Source: an uncultured Eubacteriales bacterium | GTDB lineage: Bacteria > Bacillota > Clostridia > Oscillospirales > CAG-382 | Assembly (NCBI GenBank): GCA_900551295.1 | Contig: URVJ01000001.1 | Span: 62,001-126,000 of the forward strand | Direction of reading: 5' to 3' | Length of the DNA stretch: 64,000 nucleotides | In this document: positions 1 to 9,760 of the stretch, piece by piece | Layout of the letters: every line of letters starts with the position of its first letter | Numbering within the stretch: position 1 is the first letter of the stretch | The notes under the pieces: model-generated | What the model was told of the DNA's origin: nothing | What the model saw: the letters and a program-made list of their open reading frames with translations, nothing else | Databases searched by the model: none | Program-made: the position numbers and the translations under genes

Positions 1-2
1 TA

Positions 3-143
3 AAGGGCGACGCTTACGAAATAGAGCAGCTTGTCGCAAGCTATTCTCCGGTTGTTGCGGATATTCTTCCGCTGACGCTTGAGGAAGTGTTTATATACGA
101 ACTTGGAGGTATGGGATATGAATTTCAGAATATCGTTCTTTAA
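3..143 (+). CDS. ABC transporter ATP-binding protein, C-terminal end (partial)
   Basis: Only the last 46 codons are in the window; the reading frame enters at base 3 and ends at a TAA. The tail has the feel of the C-terminus of an ABC-2 type exporter ATPase, with the family-typical stretch TLEEVFIYELGG just before the end. The coding end overlaps the start of the following permease gene by 26 bases, as expected of translationally coupled ATPase/permease pairs. The nucleotide-binding motifs lie upstream and cannot be seen, so the assignment rests on the tail and on the neighbour. Confidence 0.6.
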   Translation, partial: KGDAYEIEQLVASYSPVVADILPLTLEEVFIYELGGMGYEFQNIVL

Positions 144-2226
144 TAAAACCCTGTTTAAGAGCAATATCAAGCGCATTTGGTGGGTATCGGCTCTTTCGGC
201 AATCTGTATGTTTCTGTTCGGAACAATGCCGTTTTTCAATGAGGTACAGTATTATGAAAGGCATTTTCCCGAAGACATATCAACCGAACTTGCAAGCTAT
301 TTTTCAAACGGAATGTACTATGTAATTCCGATTATCGGCATAATCGCGGCGGTATGCCTGTCGGCGCTGCTGTTTGTGTATCTCAATCGTGCAAATGCCG
401 TTTCATGTATTCACGGGTTGCCTGTTACGAGAACGGAACTGTATTTTACGCACACCCTGTCGGCGCTTGTTCTGTTAATTATACCATTTATAATTAACTG
501 CGCGCTGTGGAGCGAAACTTTCATAAAATATCACATTTCTGCCGATGTAATATTTAAATGCCTGTATCTGTATATAATATACAGCCTGCTTGCTTTTACT
601 CTCACAACGCTTGTCGGTATGTTTACCGGAAATACCGCAGCTCAGATAGTATTTTCTGGCGTTGCCGCACTGCTGCCGCTGTTCTTTACAGGTTTTATTG
701 TACTTGTATGCGACACGCATCTCTACGGATTCAGCAGCAATTCCGAGGCGGCAATGGGTTTCCTGTTACACTATGTATATCTGTTCCCGGATCTTGTACT
801 TTCGCTGAGTTCTCTTATATACATAGCGTTCATTCTCATCATGCTCTTCGGGGGACTTGCGGTGTATAAGCTCAGAGCGCTTGAAAATCACGGCGAAGTT
901 ATAGCGTTCCCCAAACTTAAAGGACTGTTTTCCGTATTGTTCTCGGTTTGCTGCGGAATACTCGGATTTTTCTATATGTATACCATGTGGTCAAATTCAA
1001 ATCTGCTTTTAATGCTGCCGTTTGCGCTTGTTGGACTTATTATCGCGAATATACTTGTACAGAAGAGCTTTACGCTAAAAGGTGCGCTCAAACCGTTCGT
1101 CGCGTCATTTGTAATTCTGCTCGCGCTGATCGTAGGCATACATTACGACGTTACCGGGTTTGAAAAGCGTGTGCCCGATCCCGGCAATGTTCTTTATGTC
1201 GAATTTTCCGATAACAGCGTTGATAATGCATATTATCTGACTGACGGAGAAAAGTATTATTTTGCCGATGTATTTGAGCCTAAATACTCGACTCCCGAAG
1301 AAATAGAACTGTTTATTGACCTTCATAAGCACCTGATCGAAAATCCGCAGCATGAAGATTACGACTATTCAGCTCCGCTTGCGAGAAAGTTTGCGCATTA
1401 CAGCTATTTCAATTTTGCCTATACTCTCAAAAACGGCAGCAAGATGTACCGTTCGTATCGGCTTTCCGGAGACGAGGTAAACGAATATCTTTCAATGATT
1501 CTTGAAACAAAAACCTACCGCGCATATCAGTACCCTGTTCTTGACGGAACGGAAAAAACTTATGTTTCCGCAACGGTTAACGACGTAAGAAGCAGTGCCG
1601 AAGATGTTGAGTATACTTCTGCCGCCGAGGTTGAAAAAATAGTGCAAGCCATAAAGAAAGACCGTGAAAACATAAGCTTTGAAAAAATGGTTTCTCACCG
1701 CAATTCAGAAATCATGACGGTCTATCTCAGCTATGAGAAACAGCTTGTCGATTCAATGGGAAATTCCGCCTCAGATCCTGCCGTACTCGAAGACGGTTAC
1801 AGCATTACACAAGACGATGCCAATACCATAGCTGCTCTCAAAGAACTCGGATATTTTGACAAAGCCGTAATTCATGACAGCGCCGAAGGAATGACCGGTG
1901 CTGTGGTCTGGTACGGAAACGAAGACCTGTATTATGAATATTTGCAGATAACGAAGGAACAGGACAATGATATGCCCGAAACCGTCGATTACAGCCGTGA
2001 TTATGCAGATGAATACAACAAAAACATCAGATTTACAGATCCCGAACAGCTTGACGCTTTGTATAAGCTGGCATTTGAAACGCAGAGCGACGCCGATTAC
2101 AGCGACGATTCGGCATATCTCACGATAGATTTTGAGTATCCCGACGGAATTTTAACATACAGTTTCGGCTGTTATCTGAAAGATATGCCGGACTTCCTGA
2201 TCAACTCAATAGTTGCCAAAAAGTAA
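118..2226 (+). CDS. ABC-2 type exporter permease, large
   Basis: A 702-residue membrane protein starting MNFRISFFNKTLF. The ATG is preceded by GGAGGT eight bases upstream, which decides this start over an earlier in-frame TTG. The N-terminal half has about eight to ten hydrophobic segments (roughly residues 20-45, 85-110, 120-140, 155-215, 235-260, 285-350). The C-terminal half is a long hydrophilic domain rich in acidic and aromatic residues, probably extracellular. Together with the ATPase whose gene overlaps it, it should form an ABC exporter of the kind found in Firmicute antibiotic/bacteriocin export or envelope-stress loci. The substrate cannot be read from the sequence. The large soluble domain after the membrane part is longer than in a minimal ABC-2 permease. 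Confidence 0.7.
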   Translation: MNFRISFFNKTLFKSNIKRIWWVSALSAICMFLFGTMPFFNEVQYYERHFPEDISTELASYFSNGMYYVIPIIGIIAAVCLSALLFVYLNRANAVSCIHGLPVTRTELYFTHTLSALVLLIIPFIINCALWSETFIKYHISADVIFKCLYLYIIYSLLAFTLTTLVGMFTGNTAAQIVFSGVAALLPLFFTGFIVLVCDTHLYGFSSNSEAAMGFLLHYVYLFPDLVLSLSSLIYIAFILIMLFGGLAVYKLRALENHGEVIAFPKLKGLFSVLFSVCCGILGFFYMYTMWSNSNLLLMLPFALVGLIIANILVQKSFTLKGALKPFVASFVILLALIVGIHYDVTGFEKRVPDPGNVLYVEFSDNSVDNAYYLTDGEKYYFADVFEPKYSTPEEIELFIDLHKHLIENPQHEDYDYSAPLARKFAHYSYFNFAYTLKNGSKMYRSYRLSGDEVNEYLSMILETKTYRAYQYPVLDGTEKTYVSATVNDVRSSAEDVEYTSAAEVEKIVQAIKKDRENISFEKMVSHRNSEIMTVYLSYEKQLVDSMGNSASDPAVLEDGYSITQDDANTIAALKELGYFDKAVIHDSAEGMTGAVVWYGNEDLYYEYLQITKEQDNDMPETVDYSRDYADEYNKNIRFTDPEQLDALYKLAFETQSDADYSDDSAYLTIDFEYPDGILTYSFGCYLKDMPDFLINSIVAKK

Positions 2227-2231
2227 AAAAA

Positions 2232-2258
2232 TCCCTGCGGTGTTTAATATCGCAGGGA
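2232..2258. terminator. Bidirectional intrinsic terminator
   Basis: Inverted repeat TCCCTGCG / CGCAGGGA with an 11-base loop between two convergent genes. On the left is a run of A (U tract for the minus strand). On the right is a weaker T-rich stretch for the plus strand. Confidence 0.8.
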
Positions 2259-2267
2259 ATATTTGTA

Positions 2268-2963
2268 TTAAAGTGAAAAATCCGTAATGTCCGTTACATA
2301 CAGCGTGCCTGACTCAACACGGAAACTGATCTTGTAACTGCCGTATTCAAAGGTGTATATGCGTTCGCTGTCGTTCTGATATGATGGGCGCGGATCTTCG
2401 GAAAGAATGTCGCATAAACCTTTAATATTATCAGGTGCAATTTTGATCATTAAATTGTCCGGTATGACAACGTCAACCTTTTTACCGAATACGGCGTCCG
2501 CAAAACCGCCGACGGCGTTCGTATGGCAATCCGAAAAAGGAAGATACGGCTTTATATCGAGTATCGGAGTTCCGTTCATGAGATCTGCTCCGCTTACCTT
2601 TAAAATAACGCCTCTGTCGAAAGTTTTTTCCACACTTTTGAGTTTTACGCTGGAAAGTCCTATTGGGTTGGGTCTGTAAGGAGATCTTGTCGCAAAAACA
2701 CCTGTTCTTTTGTTGCCGCCGAGCCTCGGCGGACGTACCGTCGGAGACCAGTTCGTAGCGTCGACTTCCGAAAAATACCATATCAGCCACAAGTGCGAAA
2801 AGCCTTCAATATCCCGTAGTGCGTTTTGATCTCTGTACGGTTTTTCAAAGACGATTTCCGAAATTATATCGTCTGTAAGTCCGCTTTGGCGCGGGACGCC
2901 GAATTTTCCGAGAAAATCATTGTGTATTCTCGCAATAACTTTGAGATTATATTCGATGCACAT
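2268..2963 (-). CDS. trmO: TrmO-like tRNA (N6-threonylcarbamoyladenosine-37) methyltransferase
   Basis: A 231-residue protein of the TsaA/YaeB/UPF0066 family. In Escherichia coli the family member TrmO methylates t6A37 to m6t6A37 in tRNAs using S-adenosylmethionine. The diagnostic motif RSPYRPNPIGLS is present, preceded by the expected GVFATRSPYRPN context. Downstream is the LNGTPILDIKPYLP-type segment (here MNGTPILDIKPYLP) that completes the beta-barrel active site. The start MCIEYNLKV was chosen because GGAGTG lies just upstream; an earlier in-frame start exists without a better ribosome binding site. The gene stands alone, convergent to the ABC permease and divergent from the rhamnosidase. 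The family call is secure; activity on t6A is inferred. Confidence 0.88.
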   Translation of the reverse strand: MCIEYNLKVIARIHNDFLGKFGVPRQSGLTDDIISEIVFEKPYRDQNALRDIEGFSHLWLIWYFSEVDATNWSPTVRPPRLGGNKRTGVFATRSPYRPNPIGLSSVKLKSVEKTFDRGVILKVSGADLMNGTPILDIKPYLPFSDCHTNAVGGFADAVFGKKVDVVIPDNLMIKIAPDNIKGLCDILSEDPRPSYQNDSERIYTFEYGSYKISFRVESGTLYVTDITDFSL

Positions 2964-3098
2964 TGCTATCACTCCGTTTAAAAAACATTTTACCACGTTT
3001 CAGTATCGTTTTGCAATACTTTTTGCACAATTTTGCTGAAATTTCCAAAATATGTAATCGTAGGTCAAAATCGTACAACAACCTGATAATATGTTGAA

Positions 3099-3128
3099 TT
3101 GACTTATACAGCATAATGAATGTATACT
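3099..3128 (+). promoter_or_regulatory. Putative sigma-A promoter of the rhamnosidase gene
   Basis: TTGACT, an 18-base spacer and TATACT, about 50 bases upstream of the GH78 start. Three TTTTGC words at 3009, 3021 and 3031 lie upstream and may be regulator contacts. Confidence 0.6.
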
Positions 3129-3178
3129 TTAGTTAAGCAAATGCTCAATTTGATCAAAAAGCATAACAGGAGGGTAAA

Positions 3179-6100
3179 ATGAGAAAACTGATTTGCACGA
3201 TTTTGTCTGTATCAATGATACTTTCGGCTGTCAACTGTTTCGGCGTTACGGTTTCTGCTGCTCCGAAAAATGCAGATTCAACAGCAGAGGTTATTCATAT
3301 GCAGACAGACAGACTTAACGTACCCATGGGAATCGACAGCAAAAATCCGGTATTTTCATGGCAGATTTCCGACAGCACGGCAAGAGGTCAGAAACAGACT
3401 TCATACCGCATTACCGTTGCCGAGTCCAAAAATGGCCTTCAATCGGGCAATTATGTCTGGGATTCCGGAGTTGTAAATTCCGACAAAACTCTTGAGATAA
3501 GCTACGAGGGTGAGCAGCTCAAGGCATCGACGCGCTACTTCTGGCAGGTTGAAATCACTGATAAAGACGGAAACACTGCGGTATCCGACACGGCATGGTT
3601 TGAAACGGGTCTTATGGACAGCGGCTGGGACGGTGCAAAATGGCTCGGAAGAAGCGCAGTAAAGTCAAAGACTTTCTCCGAACTTACGTCTTTCACAATC
3701 GATTATGATTATACAATCACAAAGAATGCAGATCCGGTTGCGAATGCCGCGTCCGTACTTTTCGGGGCAACGGACAAGACAAACTTTTATATGTGGCAGG
3801 TATCTGCCTTCAGCTGGCACACGCAGCTTTTGATACGTCCGCATAAATTTTCAAGCGGTTCATGGGGAGGTGCGCCCGATCAATTCGCACTTGAAAAAGA
3901 TCAGTCCAACGTCGGAACCGAACAGCACCTCAAAATTGAAGTGAACGACGGCGTTATTACGACGTATTTTAACAATTCCGAAACTCCGTCAAACACTGCA
4001 ACCGTTGACAGCTTTGCTCTCGGTTATGTGGGTTTCAGAGCGTCTGGTTCGGAAGAATACTATATAGACAACTTTAAAATTACCGACGGAAACGGCAAAG
4101 TTATACTTGACGAGGATTTTGACGACGACAATATTCAGGGTTTCCCTGAAACCGCACACAAAAACGGCAGACTTGAGATTACAAAAGCAAGTCTCGGCAA
4201 TAACGAAATCTTTCTCAGAACTACCGACGGTTCGGAAACAAAGGCCGAATCTTCTCCGATGTTCAGAAAAGAATTTTCGACAGATCAAAGCAAAGATGTC
4301 GAGTCCGCAAGGCTCTACATTACATCTGCAGGTCTTTACGACGCTTATATAAACGGCAAAAGGGTAACGGACAGCGTACTCAATCCCGGAATGACAGCGT
4401 ATGACGACCATATTCTCTATCAGACTTACGATGTTACTGACCTTGTAAATGACGGAGAAAACGTTATCGGCGCTTATCTTGGTCACGGCTGGTTTGATAA
4501 GGCGCTCAGAAACTTCGGTTCAAAGCTGCTTCTTTACGCAAAGCTGCTTATAACTTACACTGATGGCAGCACCGATGTTGTAGTTACCGATGACAGCTGG
4601 AAATTCTACCGTTACGGTCCGATCCTTGACGACGACATCTTCAACGGCTTTAAATTTGACGGTCAGACCGCAAAATCGCTTGATGGTTGGAATAACATAG
4701 GGTTTGACGACACGGATTGGGACAAACCCGCGCTGTATAACGCAAATGAGGTTGTATATCAGAATAAAACTCCCGAAATAATCGCCCAAAATCTTCCTCT
4801 TATAAAAAATACAATAAAGCTGAAAGCGCTCGCAGTGACCGAGCCTGAGGACGGCGTATATATTTACGACTTCGGACAGAATATAGCAGGCGTCGTCAGA
4901 GTAACCGCAACTGCCGATGCAGGCACTGTAATGAAATTGCGTCATGCCGAAATCCTCAACCGTGAAAACATGAAGGATACAAGCGGCAATTCCACCGGAA
5001 AACCGGGTACGCTCTATACCGGAAATCTTCCGCGTGCCGACGCTACCGACACATATACTTTCTACGGCGACCCGAACGGCGAAACCTTTGAACCGTTCTT
5101 TACATACCACGGATTCAGATACCTTGAGATAACAGGACTTGACGAAGCTCCCGCGCTTGAAGACGTCACCGCACTTCTGATTATGAGCGACCTTGAGCAG
5201 ACAAGTACGTTTACTACTTCCGATGAATCGGTAAACCGTCTCTATCAGAACGCACTTTGGAGTGCGCACGATAACTTTATGAGCGTGCCTACCGACTGTC
5301 CGCAGCGCGGAGAACGTTTCGGATGGACGGGCGACGCACAGATTTTTGCAAGAACCGCAACATATATGATGGACGTAAACGCTTTCTATCAGAAATACTG
5401 TATGGATATGCGCGACACCTCCACCGACAACAGAATTATAGCCGATGTTTCTCCCGCATCTTTCGGTAACGGCTGGTACGGTTCCGGAGACCGCAAAGGC
5501 GCCACAAACGGCTGGGGAGACGCTATAATCATCATTCCGTATCAGATGTATATGCAGTACGGAAACAAGCAGATACTTAGCGAAAACTACCAGACCATGA
5601 AAAACTGGATGGATTACCTTGTGTCGACAAGCACCGATTATATTCGCGACGAGTCATGGACAGGCGACTGGCTGCCTGTCGGAGAGGCAAAATCTCCCAT
5701 AGGTCTTACCGATACCGCGTTCTGCGCATACAGCGCACAGCTTCTTTCCGAAATTGCCGGTATTCTCGGAAATTCCGAAGATGTAGAAACCTATAACGAG
5801 CTTTACAATAATTACAGAAACGCATGGCGTGCAAAGTATCTTGATGATGACGGTGCGAGCACATTGTGCGGAACACAGACATCGTATGTACTTGGTATAA
5901 AATTCGGTCTTTTTGACGAGGATAAAATACCCGAGGCTGCACAGAACCTTGTAAACAATATCAAGAACAGAGGCTGGCATCTTTCAACCGGTTTCCTCGG
6001 ACTGAGCTATCTCAATCCCATACTTTCGGATACCGGATATTCGTCCGTTGCATATAAGCTTCTCGAGCAAAAAGAGTACCCGTCGTGGCTTTACAGCGTC

Positions 6101-9100
6101 ACTACCGGTTCCACCACAATCTGGGAAAGCTGGTATGCGCTCAGGGTATACGACGACGGTTCAAGCATTGCAAACGGCGAATCCTTTAACCATTTTTCAT
6201 ACGGTGCCGTTGCAGAGTGGATGTTCCGTTATATGCTCGGTATCGAACGCGATGAAAGCAGCGTTGCTTATAAGCACTTTGTTCTAAAACCCGAATTCGG
6301 CGGCAGTATTACGAGTGCATCCGGTTCGTACAATTCCGTAAGAGGAAAGATCGAAAGCGCATGGACTCTTGATAAAGATAGCGGCGATTTCACATACAAT
6401 GCGGCAGTTCCCGCAAACACAACCGCAACGCTCTATCTGCCTGTTCTGAACAATAATACTGCCGTATATGAAAGCAGTGTCAATGCTGAAGATGCGGACG
6501 GCGTAACATTTACAGGCTTTAAAAACGGATTTGCCGTATATGAGCTTGAGAGCGGTTCTTACAGCTTTAAAACCGTTGTAAACCCGAATATGTATGAAGC
6601 TACGACGGTAAAACTTGCAAATCCGCAAGAAGTTCCGGCAACTGTTACGGTTGACGGAAAAGAATACACGGCGTTTCCCAAGACAGTATCTGTCACAAAA
6701 CCGTCTGCCGAAATAAGCGCCGTACCCAACGAATCGTGTTACGTATTTCTCGGATTTGCAGATAATAACGGCAATATCATTGACACATCAAACGGTGTTT
6801 CGGGTGATATTGAGTTGTATCTCAAATTTGCATACACCGGAAACGGCGACACAACTGATACACGCAAAACAATTAAAATCGACGGCACGGCTGATACCGT
6901 GATTTCAGTAAACGGCGAAGAATTTACGCTTCCGTACAGCGGAACATTTGATAAGGACAGCCTTGTTACAGTAATGGCCGTATCTGTAAAAGACGGTTAC
7001 GAACTTTCTTCAATCGGCAATATGAAAGCCTTTAACGGCGCATATTACTTTATGCCGAAAGAAGATATTACTCTCAGCGCAAATGTTGTTGCCGAGAGAT
7101 ACAGACAGGGCTATGACATATTCTTTGATTTCGAGGATTCCGTTGAAAACTGGCAGGGTATGTCCGCAGCACTTTCTCATATGCCGAGCTATATGCGTTT
7201 TCTGTCTGTTGCAAAAGATGACGGCCCATATGATCCGCGTGCGCACTACAACTTCACGGCTGCCGATTCTATAACCGACGGAAAGAGCGTAAAGGCGTCG
7301 GATTACGACAAAATTGTAATAAGCTATATTGCCGATAAGGTTGACGCTGACTCAACGCCTGTAATGTACATTGCAACCGAGGCTCAGCCGTCATATATAA
7401 ATCCCGTTCGCGCGCTTAAAGCAACTTCTGCCGTAACTACGGATATGGCGGACGGAAAAACTCTCAGAACAATAGAGTTTAATGTCGGCTCTTGGAGCAG
7501 TTGGACAGGAAATATCACACAAGTATATCTTGATATTGTCGATAATGTATTTGCCGATCTCAGAGTCGACTATATAAAGCTTAAGCACAGAGATGTTAAA
7601 CTTACCGTTGTAAGCAACAACTTCCAAGGCGACAAGGTTTATACATATCTTCCCGGTGCAGTTGCGGATCTTTCGGAACTTCCGTCGGCGGCAGGACTTC
7701 TCGGATATACGCTTGAAAACGGTTCCGAAGATTATATCACTACCGTTACGCTTACGGACGATACCACAGTCTACGCCGATTACGGAAAAGCTGAAACGGC
7801 GCTTGTATGGAACTTTGACGACAAGACTTCGCAGGGCTGGACGGCGAACAATGTTGCCTCCGTATCCTATGATAACGGAACATTAAGAATTGTGCCTTCT
7901 GACACAAAGAATGACATCATGCTGGTTCGTATGGGGCTTAGCACCGACGCGTCACTTTACAAATATGTTGTATTCGATATGCGCCACAACTTGCCCGACA
8001 GCATGTTCGGTTCAAAGAAACTTGAAGTATTCTTCCGCAGAACAACGGACGGCTGGGCACAGCACTTGCAGCGTGAGATCAAACAGAACAGCGCGTCAGA
8101 TGAGTACAGTACGTATGTTCTGAATATGGGTTCCAACTCAAACTGGAACGGAACAATTTCACACATTCGCATAGACCCGTTTGAAACAACCGTTTCAGGA
8201 TCAAATTACTATATCGAGCTTGACAATATCAAACTTGTCCCCGAAGCAAAGCTTACGCTGAGCCACGGTTACGATACGGCAAACGATAAGGTTTACGGCG
8301 CCCCGGCATATACCGATGTTGACCTTTCGCAGTATGATGTTCCCGAAAGAAACGGTTATAAGTTTGCGGGCTGGACTGATAAGAACGGCAACGCTCTCGA
8401 AACCGTAAAGCTTTATGCGAATACAACGGTTTATGCAAGCTGGGACGAAATCAATACTGTCGTATGGGATTTTGATGACAATACAACGCAGAGCTGGGCT
8501 GCAATAAATTCAGCGTCAGACGAAGTTAAGGACGGCGCTTATAAGTCTGTATTTATGACATCGAATGCTGATATGTGGTACAATATTATCGGCTGCAATG
8601 TTGATGCGGCAAAATACAGATATGTTGTATTCAGACTCCGCCACAATATTCCCGACAGTGCAATAGGTTCAAAGAAAGCAGAAGTTTACTTCACGCGAAC
8701 AACCGACTCTCCTTGGCTGGCACATCTCATGGCAAGCACATCTCAGCACAAGTCGTCCGAAGGATATGCAACCTACATTGTTGATATGAAAACTTGCGTT
8801 AACTGGAACGGAACCGTTGACAGACTGAGAATTGACCCGTTTGAAGTAAAATCCCCGTCAGAGGATAATTCTTACTATACAGAACTTGATTATGTAAAGG
8901 TCTGCACTGCAAAGACGCTTATTCTTGACGAAAACTATGACGGTGCGGCAAAGAACGAATACACCGTACCTGCCGAGGTTAAAATAACTCTTTCCGACTA
9001 TGCGGTACCCGAAAGAGAAGGTTACTTATTTGCAGGCTGGTCTGACGGCAAGTCAGTTGTAAAGAGCGTTGCCCTCAAGTCAGACACAGTTCTTAAAGCC

Positions 9101-9631
9101 ATATGGATAAAGAACGACGCGCCGCAGTTCATGGTTAAAGACAGCGCGTCTATACGCTGGAAGAATCCTTTCGGTATGAGAATGCTTGCAAGTATAAACA
9201 ACGATACCCGAATTGAAGCATCGCTAAGCGAATACGGATTTCTTGCGGCAAGAACTTCGGTTCTCGGAAATTCCGAACTTACATTTGACTTTAAGGCGGA
9301 CGGATATAAGACATCGTTTGTAAAAGCCGCCGCATATTCAAAAGAAAGCGGAACAGATATAATTTTCGGTTCAAACAGCGATGAAACAATTCTCTCGGCT
9401 GTTGTTTCCGGAATTCCCGAAACTTACGCAAACGAGAATATGACGCTTCGCGGATACGCTGTATATTCGGACGGTAACGGCGGCACAAAAGCAGTTTACG
9501 GAAATTCCGTAACTCTTAGTCTTGCCGAAATATGCCATAATATTGTAAGCTCCGCAAATTATCCCGGCGTTTACACAGATGAGCAAAGAACCGTACTTGA
9601 AAAATTCGCGTCAATGTACTCTGCATCTTAA
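3179..9631 (+). CDS. Secreted multi-domain alpha-L-rhamnosidase (GH78)
   Basis: A 2150-residue exported enzyme preceded by AGGAGGG. Residues 1-28 form a signal peptide ending near VSA-AP. Next comes the Ig-like N-terminal GH78 module (about 38-165) and a concanavalin-like insert (about 168-345). The rhamnosidase N/beta-sandwich region follows (about 360-690), then the (alpha/alpha)6 catalytic domain. Its signature CPQRGERFGWTGDA carries Glu712 and Asp719, and IWESW carries the probable general base Glu983. After residue 1315 come three CBM-like beta domains (starting near 1315, 1541 and 1759), each followed by an InlB/Listeria-Bacteroides-type repeat ending in FAGW or a related turn. A C-terminal domain starts near 1980. 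There is no LPXTG motif, dockerin or S-layer repeat. It should release L-rhamnose from plant pectic or flavonoid glycans outside the cell. An AraC regulator and a sugar isomerase-like gene follow. Confidence 0.9.
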   Translation: MRKLICTILSVSMILSAVNCFGVTVSAAPKNADSTAEVIHMQTDRLNVPMGIDSKNPVFSWQISDSTARGQKQTSYRITVAESKNGLQSGNYVWDSGVVNSDKTLEISYEGEQLKASTRYFWQVEITDKDGNTAVSDTAWFETGLMDSGWDGAKWLGRSAVKSKTFSELTSFTIDYDYTITKNADPVANAASVLFGATDKTNFYMWQVSAFSWHTQLLIRPHKFSSGSWGGAPDQFALEKDQSNVGTEQHLKIEVNDGVITTYFNNSETPSNTATVDSFALGYVGFRASGSEEYYIDNFKITDGNGKVILDEDFDDDNIQGFPETAHKNGRLEITKASLGNNEIFLRTTDGSETKAESSPMFRKEFSTDQSKDVESARLYITSAGLYDAYINGKRVTDSVLNPGMTAYDDHILYQTYDVTDLVNDGENVIGAYLGHGWFDKALRNFGSKLLLYAKLLITYTDGSTDVVVTDDSWKFYRYGPILDDDIFNGFKFDGQTAKSLDGWNNIGFDDTDWDKPALYNANEVVYQNKTPEIIAQNLPLIKNTIKLKALAVTEPEDGVYIYDFGQNIAGVVRVTATADAGTVMKLRHAEILNRENMKDTSGNSTGKPGTLYTGNLPRADATDTYTFYGDPNGETFEPFFTYHGFRYLEITGLDEAPALEDVTALLIMSDLEQTSTFTTSDESVNRLYQNALWSAHDNFMSVPTDCPQRGERFGWTGDAQIFARTATYMMDVNAFYQKYCMDMRDTSTDNRIIADVSPASFGNGWYGSGDRKGATNGWGDAIIIIPYQMYMQYGNKQILSENYQTMKNWMDYLVSTSTDYIRDESWTGDWLPVGEAKSPIGLTDTAFCAYSAQLLSEIAGILGNSEDVETYNELYNNYRNAWRAKYLDDDGASTLCGTQTSYVLGIKFGLFDEDKIPEAAQNLVNNIKNRGWHLSTGFLGLSYLNPILSDTGYSSVAYKLLEQKEYPSWLYSVTTGSTTIWESWYALRVYDDGSSIANGESFNHFSYGAVAEWMFRYMLGIERDESSVAYKHFVLKPEFGGSITSASGSYNSVRGKIESAWTLDKDSGDFTYNAAVPANTTATLYLPVLNNNTAVYESSVNAEDADGVTFTGFKNGFAVYELESGSYSFKTVVNPNMYEATTVKLANPQEVPATVTVDGKEYTAFPKTVSVTKPSAEISAVPNESCYVFLGFADNNGNIIDTSNGVSGDIELYLKFAYTGNGDTTDTRKTIKIDGTADTVISVNGEEFTLPYSGTFDKDSLVTVMAVSVKDGYELSSIGNMKAFNGAYYFMPKEDITLSANVVAERYRQGYDIFFDFEDSVENWQGMSAALSHMPSYMRFLSVAKDDGPYDPRAHYNFTAADSITDGKSVKASDYDKIVISYIADKVDADSTPVMYIATEAQPSYINPVRALKATSAVTTDMADGKTLRTIEFNVGSWSSWTGNITQVYLDIVDNVFADLRVDYIKLKHRDVKLTVVSNNFQGDKVYTYLPGAVADLSELPSAAGLLGYTLENGSEDYITTVTLTDDTTVYADYGKAETALVWNFDDKTSQGWTANNVASVSYDNGTLRIVPSDTKNDIMLVRMGLSTDASLYKYVVFDMRHNLPDSMFGSKKLEVFFRRTTDGWAQHLQREIKQNSASDEYSTYVLNMGSNSNWNGTISHIRIDPFETTVSGSNYYIELDNIKLVPEAKLTLSHGYDTANDKVYGAPAYTDVDLSQYDVPERNGYKFAGWTDKNGNALETVKLYANTTVYASWDEINTVVWDFDDNTTQSWAAINSASDEVKDGAYKSVFMTSNADMWYNIIGCNVDAAKYRYVVFRLRHNIPDSAIGSKKAEVYFTRTTDSPWLAHLMASTSQHKSSEGYATYIVDMKTCVNWNGTVDRLRIDPFEVKSPSEDNSYYTELDYVKVCTAKTLILDENYDGAAKNEYTVPAEVKITLSDYAVPEREGYLFAGWSDGKSVVKSVALKSDTVLKAIWIKNDAPQFMVKDSASIRWKNPFGMRMLASINNDTRIEASLSEYGFLAARTSVLGNSELTFDFKADGYKTSFVKAAAYSKESGTDIIFGSNSDETILSAVVSGIPETYANENMTLRGYAVYSDGNGGTKAVYGNSVTLSLAEICHNIVSSANYPGVYTDEQRTVLEKFASMYSAS
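7799..9112 (+). repeat. Tandem CBM-like/InlB module duplication in the rhamnosidase
   Basis: Two in-frame copies of about 650 bases encode paralogous modules. The first begins LVWNFDDKTSQGW and the second VVWDFDDNTTQSW. Both contain KYVVFDMRHN/RYVVFRLRHN, a GSKK segment and a WNGT...RIDPFE stretch, then an InlB-like repeat. A third, more diverged copy precedes them from about 7120. The similarity is strong enough to suggest an intragenic duplication. Confidence 0.8.
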
Positions 9632-9656
9632 CGTATAGAACTTTTTAAGCATAATT

Positions 9657-9697
9657 CCGCCGTCTTTATCGGTTTTGCCTTTATTGACGGCGGTTTT
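9657..9697 (+). terminator. Intrinsic terminator of the rhamnosidase gene
   Basis: Stem CCGCCGTC / GACGGCGG followed by TTTTGTT. The next promoter begins within two bases of the T-run. Confidence 0.88.
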
Positions 9698-9698
9698 G

Positions 9699-9727
9699 TT
9701 GACATACATACCGCTGTGTTCTATAAT
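9699..9727 (+). promoter_or_regulatory. Consensus sigma-A promoter for the AraC regulator
   Basis: A perfect TTGACA, 17-base spacer, TATAAT. It starts immediately after the rhamnosidase terminator, so the regulator is transcribed independently of the enzyme. Confidence 0.85.
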
Positions 9728-9760
9728 AGACTTGAAATTCAATGAAAGGATGTGCGTGTC

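Noticed and set aside
2226..3178. tRNA or small RNA genes in the spacers, here and across the window
   Set aside because: No cloverleaf or conserved T-loop GTTCRA pattern was seen in any spacer. The structured spacers are explained by terminators or the ZTP switch.
4520..5269. Long open frame on the minus strand opposite the rhamnosidase
   Set aside because: It lies wholly antisense to a clear GH78 domain, is Cys/Val/Tyr-rich with no recognisable motif, and has no ribosome binding site. It is a codon-bias shadow.
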